A stretch of 64,000 nucleotides of DNA from Gilvimarinus japonicus (GTDB taxonomy: Bacteria > Pseudomonadota > Gammaproteobacteria > Pseudomonadales > Cellvibrionaceae). Position numbers and translations under genes: made by a program. This document shows, piece by piece, positions 9,397 to 17,374 of the stretch. Positions within the stretch are counted from its first letter, which is position 1, and the number at the start of each line of letters is the position of its first letter. A model generated the notes under the pieces. The model did not search any database. It saw only the letters and a program-made list of their open reading frames with translations, and was not told the DNA's origin. The DNA lies in assembly GCF_042847215.1 (NCBI RefSeq), contig NZ_AP031500.1:3658001-3722000 (forward strand), read 5' to 3'.

Positions 9397-10533
9397 ATGT
9401 TCACACGCACCTTGGCGGCCCTCAGTTTAGCGGCCGCGCTGGCAGCCCCGTTTAACCTCAATGCTAAAACCGTAGTCGACAGCGAGCGCGCAAGCTTTAC
9501 CATCGAGACGGTCGCCGATGGGCTCAAAAACCCCTGGGGCCTGGCGTTTTTACCTGACGACACCATGCTGGTGAGCGAGCGCGAAGGCAACCTGCGTTTA
9601 GTTAGCCCCGACGGGCAAGTGTGGCCACCCCTGCAAGGGCTGCCCGAGATTTACGCCAAAGGTCAGGGCGGGCTGCTGGATGTCGCCATCGACCCAGACT
9701 ACGCCAATAACGGACGTATTTATTTTAGTTACTCTGAACCCGGCGAAGACGACAGCACCAACAGCACCGCCGTTGCCTCGGCCCGCATCCAAGACGATAA
9801 GCTGGTTGATGTAACCCGTATTTTTAGCCAGCAGCCCAAAGTAAAAAGCAATGCGCACTTTGGCTCGCGATTGGTATTTGCCAACGACGGCACTTTGTTT
9901 GTCACCTTGGGCGAGCGCTACTCGCAAAAAGACGACGCGCAAACCTTAGATAACCACCACGGTAAAGTCGTGCGCATTAACACCGACGGTAGTGTTCCTG
10001 CCGACAACCCTTTTGTGGACACCAAAGGCGCACTGCCCGAGATCTGGTCCTACGGCCACCGCAATATGCAAGGCGCCGCCATCCACCCACAAACCGGTGT
10101 GCTTTGGAGCGGCGAGCACGGCGCCCAGGGTGGTGACGAAATCAACCTCGACCGCGCCGCTAAAAACTACGGCTGGCCGGTCATCACTTACGGCGAAGAC
10201 TACGGCGGTGGCGAGATTGGCGAAGGCTTTAAAAAAGCGGGGATGGAAACCCCGGTTTATTACTGGTTGCCCTCACTGGCCACCGCTGGCCTGACGTTTT
10301 ACACCGGCGAGCAATTCCCCGACTGGCAAGGCGATCTGTTTGTCGCCAGCTTAAAAGCGCAAACTCTGTCGCGTCTCGATATCGAGGGCGAGCGCGTATT
10401 ACACGAAGAACGCTTACTCAAAGATGAGCTGGGTAAACGCCTGCGCCATGTCGTACAGGGGCCAGATGGCTACCTCTACCTGCTGACCGATGAGTCCAAT
10501 GGCGCCATTGTGCGTTTAGTACCGGCCGACTGA
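9397..10533 (+). CDS. PQQ-dependent aldose sugar dehydrogenase (YliI/Asd-like), exported
   Basis: 378 residues with a Sec signal peptide ending near LNAKT and a good GGAG ribosome site. Six-bladed beta-propeller of the GDH-B/YliI type: KNPWGLAFLPDDTMLVSEREG, GGLLDVAIDPDY, NAHFGSRL, HRNMQGAAIHPQTG.LWSGEHGAQGGDEIN and the closing LRHVVQGPDGYLYLLTDE. These hold the PQQ and calcium ligands in the family. Oxidises aldoses in the periplasm. Whether this host makes PQQ cannot be seen here. Confidence 0.9.
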   Translation: MFTRTLAALSLAAALAAPFNLNAKTVVDSERASFTIETVADGLKNPWGLAFLPDDTMLVSEREGNLRLVSPDGQVWPPLQGLPEIYAKGQGGLLDVAIDPDYANNGRIYFSYSEPGEDDSTNSTAVASARIQDDKLVDVTRIFSQQPKVKSNAHFGSRLVFANDGTLFVTLGERYSQKDDAQTLDNHHGKVVRINTDGSVPADNPFVDTKGALPEIWSYGHRNMQGAAIHPQTGVLWSGEHGAQGGDEINLDRAAKNYGWPVITYGEDYGGGEIGEGFKKAGMETPVYYWLPSLATAGLTFYTGEQFPDWQGDLFVASLKAQTLSRLDIEGERVLHEERLLKDELGKRLRHVVQGPDGYLYLLTDESNGAIVRLVPAD

Positions 10534-10638
10534 TTACGGCAAATCACTGCCCGCCCGCCGCCGTGGCGGGCGCCCCCTCCCGACAAAACCTTGCAACAAC
10601 TGGTAAACTTTAGCCATTATCCACCTCAAGGCGCACCC

Positions 10639-11658
10639 ATGGCAGCAAAGTACCGGGCATTAACCGACAACGCCCACGACACCGTTAAAACCACCCCCAA
10701 AGTGGGCGTGCTGATCACCAACCTAGGTACACCGGACGAACCCACTAAGCGCGGCTTAAAACGCTATTTAGCCGAATTTTTATCTGACCCGCGCATTGTC
10801 GAAATTCCGCGACTGCTGTGGCTGTTTATTTTGCACGGCATCATCCTCAACCTGCGCCCCAAACAGTCGGCCAAACTCTATCAAAGCATCTGGACAGAAG
10901 ACGGCTCACCGCTGCTGGCGATTAGCCGCCGCCAACGCGACGCCATTGCCAAAGCATTAGACCCCAAGGTAAAAGTTGCGCTAGGCATGCGCTACGGCAA
11001 CCCGTCCATCGCCAGCGCCCTAGCCGAATTACAAGCCGCTGGGGTGCGCAAAATTATCGTACTGCCGCTCTACCCGCAGTACGCGGCCGCGACGGTTGGC
11101 TCCACCTTCGATGCGGTATCTAAAGAGCTGCAACACTGGCGCTGGGTGCCCGAGCTGCACTTTTTAAGCGGCTACTGCGAGCACCCAAGCTACGCCACCG
11201 CGCTAGCGAATACGCTAAAAGAACACCAGGCCAAGCACGGCACCCCAGACAAGTGGGTTTTCTCCTACCACGGCACTCCCAAGTTCAGCCTAGAAAAAGG
11301 CGACCCCTACTACTGTTTTTGCGTAAAAACCACACGCTTAGTCGCCGAGCAGGCAGGCCTAAACCCCGACGATTGCATCACCACTTTCCAGTCGCGCTTC
11401 GGCAAAGCCGAGTGGCTGAAACCCTACACCGAACAAACCCTAAAAGAACTGCCCGCCCAAGGCGTAAAAAATATCGCCATTTTAAGCCCGGCCTTTAGCG
11501 CCGATTGCTTAGAAACCTTAGAGGAGCTGGACGAGCAAAACCGCGAGTTTTTTCTCGAAGCCGGCGGCGAGCAATACCACTACATACCGGCGCTAAATGA
11601 TAGGGCCGATCATATTGAGCTGTTGGTGGATGTTTTGCGCAAGGCTGGGGCGGCTTAG
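10639..11658 (+). CDS. hemH: Ferrochelatase
   Basis: 339 residues from ATG 10639; an in-frame TTG at 10591 would add 16 residues that do not look like family sequence. Inserts Fe2+ into protoporphyrin IX, the last step of heme synthesis. Seen: GVLITNLGTPDEPT, the LSDPRIVEIP region, MRYGNPSI, VLPLYPQYAAATVGS, the active-site histidine in SYHGTPKFSLEKGDPYYCFC, and the C-terminal FSADCLETLEELDEQNRE glutamate helix. The Cys-rich YYCFC after the active site is common in proteobacterial enzymes. Confidence 0.95.
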   Translation: MAAKYRALTDNAHDTVKTTPKVGVLITNLGTPDEPTKRGLKRYLAEFLSDPRIVEIPRLLWLFILHGIILNLRPKQSAKLYQSIWTEDGSPLLAISRRQRDAIAKALDPKVKVALGMRYGNPSIASALAELQAAGVRKIIVLPLYPQYAAATVGSTFDAVSKELQHWRWVPELHFLSGYCEHPSYATALANTLKEHQAKHGTPDKWVFSYHGTPKFSLEKGDPYYCFCVKTTRLVAEQAGLNPDDCITTFQSRFGKAEWLKPYTEQTLKELPAQGVKNIAILSPAFSADCLETLEELDEQNREFFLEAGGEQYHYIPALNDRADHIELLVDVLRKAGAA

Positions 11659-11761
11659 GTTATCGTTAGGCTTTAGGTGCCACACGATTTACTAGAGTAC
11701 GACCTTTAACTTGCTTGCCCTCAGTCGCCGGGCAGGCGAGTTTCTTTTCTGTTTGCTTGAT

Positions 11762-12972
11762 CTCAACCGGTCAGTGCAACACATTGTGCAAATTTATCAG
11801 CGGGCGTTGCAAAACCCAAGGTTTTTCTGGGACGCTCATTTAACTTTCTCGCAATCTTGTTCAGGTGTGCCTGCGAATGAACCGACAGGTCGGTACCTTT
11901 GGGAAAGTATTGCCGCAACAGCCCGTTGGTATTTTCGTTGCTGCCTCTTTGCCAAGGGCTTTTAGGATCGCAAAAATACACATCAACATTCGTTGCCAGT
12001 GAGAACTGCTTGTGCTGCTTTAGCTCTGAACCGCGATCCCAGGTTAATGACTTGTAAAGCTCTTGTGGAATACTCTTCGACTGCCGTATAAGTTTTTCAA
12101 CAACCTCTGAGGTTTCCTTGCTATTTACTTTAACTAGAGCTAAGTGGCGCGTCGACCGCTCTACTAGGGTTGCAATATAACTATTTTGACTCCCTTCGAT
12201 CAGGTCTCCCTCCCAATGGCCTGGCAGGGCTCTATCTTCGACCTCTGCGGGGCGCTCACTAATAGAGACAAGGTCCGTTATCACTCCCCTGCGCTCTTTT
12301 TGTACGCCATTGGGTTTACGGTAGCTTCGGCGACGCCTCAAATGCTTCTGAAGCTCCTTTTTGAGGACACCTCGTGCCTGTATATATAAGCTGCGGTAGA
12401 TAGTCTCGTGTGACACCCAGTAGCTCCTGTCTTTTGGGTATTGAGCTTTTAGCCAGCCATCAATTTGCTGTGGCGACCAGTCATCCGACAGCTTGTCGGC
12501 CACTATATTTCGAAGTCGGTTGTTCTGGCTAAGCATGCAAGATTTCGGTCTACGCGCTCGAGTAAAAGCTGCGTGGTCAGCATCAACCGCTCGATAAAGG
12601 CTCCTTCGGCCATTACGATTCAACTCTCTAGCAATCGTGGAAGGAGAGCGGCCTATCTGTTGAGCAATATCGCGAACGCTCCGGTTAGCGGCGACTCCGC
12701 GTGAAATTTCTTCCCGGTCCTTCAGTGTCAGCGCACTGGCGCGACGTTTCTTAGCTCGAGGAGCAATACCTCCCGCACGACGAATATACTGCCTGATCGT
12801 ACTAGGGTCTCTGAGTAGCGCGAAACCAATAGACACGAAAGACTCCCCTAACGCCCATCGCCTCCAAAGGTCTCCACTGTCTTTGGCGCTAATTTTAGTC
12901 TTAATGGTTTTTGTCATATCAAAAGTCCTCCCCAACACGGTAATAATCTACGTGTTGCGTTGACCCATTGAG
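11762..12972 (-). mobile_element. IS30-family insertion sequence
   Basis: About 1.21 kb. The terminal inverted repeats of 21 bp follow CTCAAYSGGTCARYGCAACAC: left copy 11762-11782, right copy 12952-12972 in reverse complement, 17 of 21 positions equal. It holds a single transposase gene whose stop codon lies inside the left inverted repeat. I see no clear short target duplication next to the repeats, so the exact ends may be off by a few bases. It appears to have inserted beside or into a palindromic intergenic repeat. Confidence 0.82.
11763..12917 (-). CDS. IS30-family transposase
   Basis: 384 residues from the ATG preceded by GGGGAGGA; a start 7 codons upstream is possible. N-terminal helix-turn-helix pair (residues about 15-90, including the IS30-type RSVRDIAQQIGRSPSTIARELNRNG), then a DDE integrase core: GHWEGDLIEG (first D), LTWDRGSE (second D) and SPWQRGSNENTNGLLRQYFPKGTDL (E), the classic IS30 signature. 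Intact, so possibly active. AT content and function differ from the flanking core genes. Confidence 0.95.
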   Translation of the reverse strand: MTKTIKTKISAKDSGDLWRRWALGESFVSIGFALLRDPSTIRQYIRRAGGIAPRAKKRRASALTLKDREEISRGVAANRSVRDIAQQIGRSPSTIARELNRNGRRSLYRAVDADHAAFTRARRPKSCMLSQNNRLRNIVADKLSDDWSPQQIDGWLKAQYPKDRSYWVSHETIYRSLYIQARGVLKKELQKHLRRRRSYRKPNGVQKERRGVITDLVSISERPAEVEDRALPGHWEGDLIEGSQNSYIATLVERSTRHLALVKVNSKETSEVVEKLIRQSKSIPQELYKSLTWDRGSELKQHKQFSLATNVDVYFCDPKSPWQRGSNENTNGLLRQYFPKGTDLSVHSQAHLNKIARKLNERPRKTLGFATPADKFAQCVALTG

Positions 12973-13283
12973 GCCACCTGGCCAGAAAAGAAACCAAAAG
13001 AGGCCACCCTGGCATAGCGGCCTGCGGCTCCCCTCGGCTCCAGCTGATTTTAGGGGCACGGCTTGACGGGGCTTCCATGCCCCGACAAGCTCTTTCGTAA
13101 ACGTCGTGTTTGCTCAACCCCTAAAATCAGCCTCCGCTCGGCACTCTGCAAGGGATTTTGCATCGTGCCGCCATCTCGAATATGAGAGTCAACACATCAT
13201 AAAACCTAAGACAGTTCGTTACTCTGATTTTGATTTCTAGTACTCAGGGCTCGCTCCAAGGTTTACTAAAAATTCATTAAATG
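12973..13283. repeat. Gene-free palindromic repeat element next to IS30
   Basis: No gene. Holds a strong inverted repeat: GCTGATTTTAGGGG at 13043-13056 pairs with CCCCTAAAATCAGC at 13118-13131, enclosing a smaller GGGGC/GCCCC hairpin near 13068-13084. Flanked by a purine-rich GAAAAGAAACCAAAAG tract; a matching complementary tract lies left of IS30 (11739-11757). I recognise this general sequence type as a dispersed palindromic intergenic element seen in many gammaproteobacterial genomes, often mis-annotated as short proteins. That recognition is from memory. Confidence 0.6.
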
Positions 13284-13886
13284 TTAAGACGCTGGTTCCT
13301 GTATTGAACTTAATAACTGATCTTTTGTAAGGCTGCCATGCATCAAACCAGTACACTCCTCGAAAACATCTACAGAGTGGTTAAGTAGTGTTGTCGCACT
13401 TTTAAAAATTTCGTTGAGGTAATGGATATCAATAGTAGCTAGCCACTCGAAGTTTTTATTTTTCTGCCGATCATGGGAGTAACGAAAGCTAACAGCATAG
13501 ATATCTACTTTATCCAACTCTTGAATTAATTGGGTGAAATCACTAATCAGAGAGTTGTCATCAATGTTAACACTACACCTGCCTTTAGATAGCCGCCAGT
13601 GCTCTAGAAATGCATTCTTAAGCGAGGTCAAGGTATGAACATTTTTGCCAACCATACTTTTCGACCCAGAAAAATCACTGAAGTATTCAATATTGTACTT
13701 TAAGGCCAACTCTAGGTAGTGCCTCATACTGTACAACATTGGCAATGCGATCGTATCGACGGGTGCTTGAGACTTATAGAGTATCTCGTATGCTTTTTGG
13801 TATTGAAATGCATACGTAAAGTTACAGTCTGAAGACATACCAATGTGACTATATCTTCTCGCTTTTTCCCATCGATTGCTATTCAT
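13284..13886 (-). CDS. Hypothetical protein, AT-rich
   Basis: 200 residues, not recognised. Mostly helical; contains MLYSMRHYLELALKYNIEYF (about 48-67), which loosely resembles helices of HEPN-type proteins, but no clear RxxxxH motif is present, so no assignment is made. No signal peptide or membrane segment. Base composition is clearly more AT-rich than the flanking core genes. It sits between an IS30/palindromic repeat block and a second repeat-like stretch (about 13950-14030), which suggests horizontal origin. Confidence 0.65.
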   Translation of the reverse strand: MNSNRWEKARRYSHIGMSSDCNFTYAFQYQKAYEILYKSQAPVDTIALPMLYSMRHYLELALKYNIEYFSDFSGSKSMVGKNVHTLTSLKNAFLEHWRLSKGRCSVNIDDNSLISDFTQLIQELDKVDIYAVSFRYSHDRQKNKNFEWLATIDIHYLNEIFKSATTLLNHSVDVFEECTGLMHGSLTKDQLLSSIQEPAS

Positions 13887-14094
13887 TGCTTCTCAATCCA
13901 GAGTGAAATTTAACAATTTTACACATCGACTAATGGCACACCGCCGAGCCCCTTGCAGCTCGCCTACTGGAGCGAGGGTAGCCGAAGGCCGAGAGGCCAC
14001 CCGGCGACTGAGGGCACACAAATCAAAGGCCGTGCCGCAGCCAATCGTATAACTGCCATTCACTAAGAATAAGATTTTGCTCTTAACAGCAGCG

Positions 14095-14901
14095 CTAGCC
14101 CACCAACACGCCGTGCAACATCTTAACCGCCAACAACACCATTACCACTGCAAAAATCCGCTTTAACGCAGATACCGGCAACCGATGCGCCAGGCGCGCG
14201 CCAACGGGTGCGGTCATAAAGCTCATCAACGCCATCGCCAGCACCGCCGGCCATACGACATAGCCCAGGGTGTGATCGGGCAGCCCATCGACGCCCCAGC
14301 CATTAACAATATAGCCCGCCGCCCCGGCGGCGGCGATCGGTAAACCTACGGCGGCCGAGGTGCCCACCGCACGGGCGATAGGTGTATTGCACCACACCAA
14401 AAACGGCACGGTCAGCGAGCCGCCGCCAATAGCCACCAGCGCCGATACACCGCCGATGCCTGTGCCCACCGCACCAAGCCCTAGCGGACCCGGTAAAGTG
14501 CGATCAGGCCGTGGCGGTTTACCAATAATCATATACAGCGCCACCGCACTCATAAACAGGGCAAAAAAGATCGCCAGTGGTGCGGCGCTTAAGAAACTGG
14601 CAACAAAAGTAGCGGCAAAGGTGCCCAGCAAAACGCCGGGTGCCAAACCGCCCACGGCGGGCCAGACGACACCGCCACGGCGGTGATGGGCAAGGGCGCT
14701 GGCGATTGCAGTGGGCACAATAGCCGCCATCGAGGTGCCGAGCGCTAAATGCACATTGTGCTGGGCGCTAAAACCCTGCGCGGCAAACATCATGCTTAGC
14801 ACCGGCACCATAATACCGCCGCCGCCAATACCTAGTAACCCGGCAAACACACCCGTAAAGGCGCCCAGTGCGAGATAACTTAACAACCACAGCCAATCCA
14901 C
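14095..14901 (-). CDS. Sulfite exporter TauE/SafE family (TSUP) membrane protein
   Basis: 268 residues with about eight hydrophobic segments. The two family half-repeats start with GAFTGVFAGLLGIGGGGIMVPVL (residues about 12-34) and GAVGTGIGGVSALVAIGGGSLTVPFL (about 145-170), the glycine-rich signature of TSUP transporters of sulfite, sulfonates or other organosulfur anions. The substrate cannot be told. Followed on the same strand by a small acidic protein gene. Confidence 0.88.
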   Translation of the reverse strand: MDWLWLLSYLALGAFTGVFAGLLGIGGGGIMVPVLSMMFAAQGFSAQHNVHLALGTSMAAIVPTAIASALAHHRRGGVVWPAVGGLAPGVLLGTFAATFVASFLSAAPLAIFFALFMSAVALYMIIGKPPRPDRTLPGPLGLGAVGTGIGGVSALVAIGGGSLTVPFLVWCNTPIARAVGTSAAVGLPIAAAGAAGYIVNGWGVDGLPDHTLGYVVWPAVLAMALMSFMTAPVGARLAHRLPVSALKRIFAVVMVLLAVKMLHGVLVG

Positions 14902-14925
14902 TTACCACTCCTGCGCCAGCGACTC

Positions 14926-15174
14926 TTAAGAGTCGTCACTTTTGTCTTTACTACGCCCCGGCCCTTCACGGTCCATTCGCTCAAGTTCCTTTTTGTATTT
15001 TTCTAGATCTTCCCAATCAAAGGGACTGCCAACATTTAGGCCTTGCTCTAGGTGAGCGGCGCGCTCGCGGGCATTGTGCTCTAGCGAGTGATCTTCGTCT
15101 TCGCTTGTTTCAGCGTTATCTTGTTTGGCTTTTTGATCGCGCTCGTACTTTTTTAAAAATTCAGATGCTTTCAT
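14926..15174 (-). CDS. Small acidic/charged hypothetical protein
   Basis: 82 residues from the ATG preceded by a near-perfect AGGAGGT. Very rich in Glu, Asp, Lys and Arg, beginning MKASEFLKKYERDQKAK and ending in a charged tail with SDDS; probably helical and soluble. The spacing between GSPFDWEDLEKYKKELERMDREG suggests a structured C-terminal helix. Not recognised with certainty. Divergent from trmH (about 60 nt apart). Confidence 0.75.
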   Translation of the reverse strand: MKASEFLKKYERDQKAKQDNAETSEDEDHSLEHNARERAAHLEQGLNVGSPFDWEDLEKYKKELERMDREGPGRSKDKSDDS

Positions 15175-15237
15175 GCTTACCTCCTGAACGTCAGCCTCTA
15201 TAATGACGCCTTTTCCATAAATAATGAAAGATCGCCC

Positions 15238-15921
15238 ATGAGCCGCGAGCGTTTTGCGAAGTTTATAAGAGTGTTGCACCAGCGTCAGCCCGATATGACG
15301 GTGCTGACCGATAAAGTCCACAAGGGGCAGAATATCTCAGCGATCATGCGCACCGCCGAGGCGGCCGGCATTGGCGAGGTGCATATGGTTAAGCCCGATC
15401 GCGGCCATATTGTGTACCACAACACCGCCGGCGGCATTGGCCGCTTTACCACCCAGCGCGTCCACGAGCGCATAGAAGACGGCTTTAGCCATTTGCGCCA
15501 GCGCGGCTTTACACTGGTAGCCGCCCACTGGTCGGATCGGGCCATTCACTACCGCGAGTTTGATTACACCCAACCGTTTGCGCTGGTGATGGGCGCCGAG
15601 AAAAAAGGGTTAAGCGATTACGCCGCACACGAGGCCGACGCCCACGTCACTATCCCCATCATGGGTTTGGTCGAGAGCTACAATGTCAGCGTCGCCGCCG
15701 GGATCATACTGCAAGAGGCTTTGCACCAGCGCCAACAAGCCGGCCATTATTTACGCGGCTGCGCTGAGGATGAGCGCTACCGGCACACGCTGTTTGAGTG
15801 GGCGCAACCGGATATGGCACGCTACTGTAAACAACACAAGCTGCCCTACCCCGAGCTGGATGAGGACGGCGACCTGATTCCCCCGGCCAGCGCCCGGTAC
15901 CGCCGCCCCAAAGAGGTATAA
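15238..15921 (+). CDS. trmH: tRNA (guanosine(18)-2'-O)-methyltransferase
   Basis: 227 residues, usual length for TrmH (SpoU). SPOUT methyltransferase that makes Gm18 in the D-loop of tRNA. Motif 1 is VHKGQNISAIMRTAEAAGIGEVHMV (with N and R of the catalytic site), motif 2 is PFALVMGAEKKGLSD, and motif 3 is IPIMGLVESYNVSVAAGIILQEA (knot, SAM binding). The C-terminal RYCKQHKLPYPELDEDGDL tail is TrmH-specific. Confidence 0.95.
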   Translation: MSRERFAKFIRVLHQRQPDMTVLTDKVHKGQNISAIMRTAEAAGIGEVHMVKPDRGHIVYHNTAGGIGRFTTQRVHERIEDGFSHLRQRGFTLVAAHWSDRAIHYREFDYTQPFALVMGAEKKGLSDYAAHEADAHVTIPIMGLVESYNVSVAAGIILQEALHQRQQAGHYLRGCAEDERYRHTLFEWAQPDMARYCKQHKLPYPELDEDGDLIPPASARYRRPKEV

Positions 15922-16036
15922 AGCATTTAACGGGTACATTGTCAGCGCAGAATTTGGTGTACACTCAAACGACATAAACGCACGGCTATGCAGGCCACCG
16001 CCAATGTTACATATTGCTAACCCAACGGAGTGAATT

Positions 16037-16831
16037 ATGGTGTCTTTTGTTAAAAATCTCATCCGCACGGCTACTATTGCCCTGTGCTGCCTAAGCGTCG
16101 GTGCCAGCGCCGATGCCCTCGATAACATTATAGAGCGCGGCAGCTTACGCGTTGGCGTCGCACAATTTACCCCTTGGACCATGAAAAGCGAAAAGGGCGA
16201 GTTATCTGGCTTTGATGTGGACGTTGCCCGCAAGATCGCCGCGGACATGGGCGTTAAGGTCGAGTTTGTCGAGTACGAGTGGGACAAAATTTTACCCTCA
16301 TTGGCGGAAGGTAAAGTCGATATGGTTGCCGCTGGTGTCGCCATCACCCCCAAACGCGCCCTGCAGGTGGCCTTTACCAACCCATACTCTGAATCTGGCG
16401 TAGGTTTAGCGGCCAATATCAACAAAACCCGCGACGTTAAAACCCTCGCACAAATGAACAGCAAAGACTTCACCATCGCCGTGGTACGCGACACCATCGC
16501 CTTTGATGTGTCCGGCTCGCTGTTTAAAAAAGCATCCGTTAAAGTCTTTGACAGCTCCAAAGAGGCCGAGCAAGCGGTACTTGATGGTAAAGCCCACGCC
16601 TATATCGCCAGCCAACCGGTGGTTAAGCACTTTGCCAACAGCCACAAGCAAATCGACTTGCCAATGAACGCGCCGTTACTCAGCTACAAAAATGGCTTGG
16701 CCGTCCACAAAGGCGAGCAATCACTGCTAAACTTTCTAAATGCGTGGATTGTCGCCCGCACTGCCGACAAATGGTTGTCGGCAAGCAACCGTTACTGGTT
16801 TGACAGCCTGGAGTGGAAGGAGGCGCAATAA
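16037..16831 (+). CDS. Periplasmic amino-acid-type solute-binding protein
   Basis: 264 residues; signal peptide cleaved near GASADA. Family-3 (bacterial extracellular solute-binding) fold: IIERGSLRVGVAQFTPWTMKSEKGELSGFDVDVARKIAADMGVKVEFVEYEWDKILPSLAEGKVDMVAAGVAITPKRA, with the ligand-binding loops expected for amino acids or related small molecules. No permease or ATPase gene is adjacent, so it may work with a distant ABC system or as a sensor. A small secreted gene starts 1 nt after its stop, indicating an operon. Confidence 0.88.
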   Translation: MVSFVKNLIRTATIALCCLSVGASADALDNIIERGSLRVGVAQFTPWTMKSEKGELSGFDVDVARKIAADMGVKVEFVEYEWDKILPSLAEGKVDMVAAGVAITPKRALQVAFTNPYSESGVGLAANINKTRDVKTLAQMNSKDFTIAVVRDTIAFDVSGSLFKKASVKVFDSSKEAEQAVLDGKAHAYIASQPVVKHFANSHKQIDLPMNAPLLSYKNGLAVHKGEQSLLNFLNAWIVARTADKWLSASNRYWFDSLEWKEAQ

Positions 16832-16832
16832 T

Positions 16833-17174
16833 ATGGCGCTTAAAATTCCGTTTTTAGCTACCCTGATTGTGGCCACCGCACTAGCGGCGACGGCCCACGG
16901 GCAGGATAACCGCAGTAAAAGCAATGCCGCCGATGATCGGGCTATGGAAGAGATTGTGGTAACCGCGCCCAACTGGCGCAAAGAGACCGCACCGACCTTG
17001 CCCGAAGAGCCGCGCTGGCAAATTGACGATGAAACCCGCGTTAAACTGCAAAGCCGTATGCAGTTTGGTTACGACCCGGTGTTAGAAGAAATTCGCAACA
17101 GCGATGACCGCATCAAAGTTCGCAGCAACGTCAACGAGCCCGAGCCCTCAACCATCTTTCGCTTTAGCTTTTAA
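16833..17174 (+). CDS. Small secreted protein with TonB-box-like motif
   Basis: 113 residues starting 1 nt after the binding-protein stop, with AAGGAGG ahead. Signal peptide ending ATAHGQ. Just after the cleavage point is MEEIVVTAPNW, which looks like the TonB box (EEIVVTA) that begins TonB-dependent receptors, but no plug or barrel follows: the rest is a short charged stretch ending EPSTIFRFSF, an aromatic end like an outer-membrane protein C-terminus. Either a decoy/regulatory peptide or a fragment of a receptor-like family. Function unknown. Confidence 0.7.
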   Translation: MALKIPFLATLIVATALAATAHGQDNRSKSNAADDRAMEEIVVTAPNWRKETAPTLPEEPRWQIDDETRVKLQSRMQFGYDPVLEEIRNSDDRIKVRSNVNEPEPSTIFRFSF

Positions 17175-17374
17175 GCCCAAAACACTCAACCGGCTCATCG
17201 GTTGAGTGTACCCTCGCCTCCTCAACCCCCTTTACACTTCTTGCTCAAACCTTCACCTAACGGGTGCTATGGCGCTTGTATTCACTGGGTCTTGGCGGCA
17301 GTATAAGCCTCAATAAGTCATATTTATTACGCTCTTAGCGACATTACGATCAACATAACAATAGGTTTGCGAAC

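Noticed and set aside
12914..13117. Short minus-strand frame next to IS30
   Set aside because: It translates the palindromic repeat (Arg/Pro/Trp-rich, no ribosome site); such frames are common artefacts of that repeat type.
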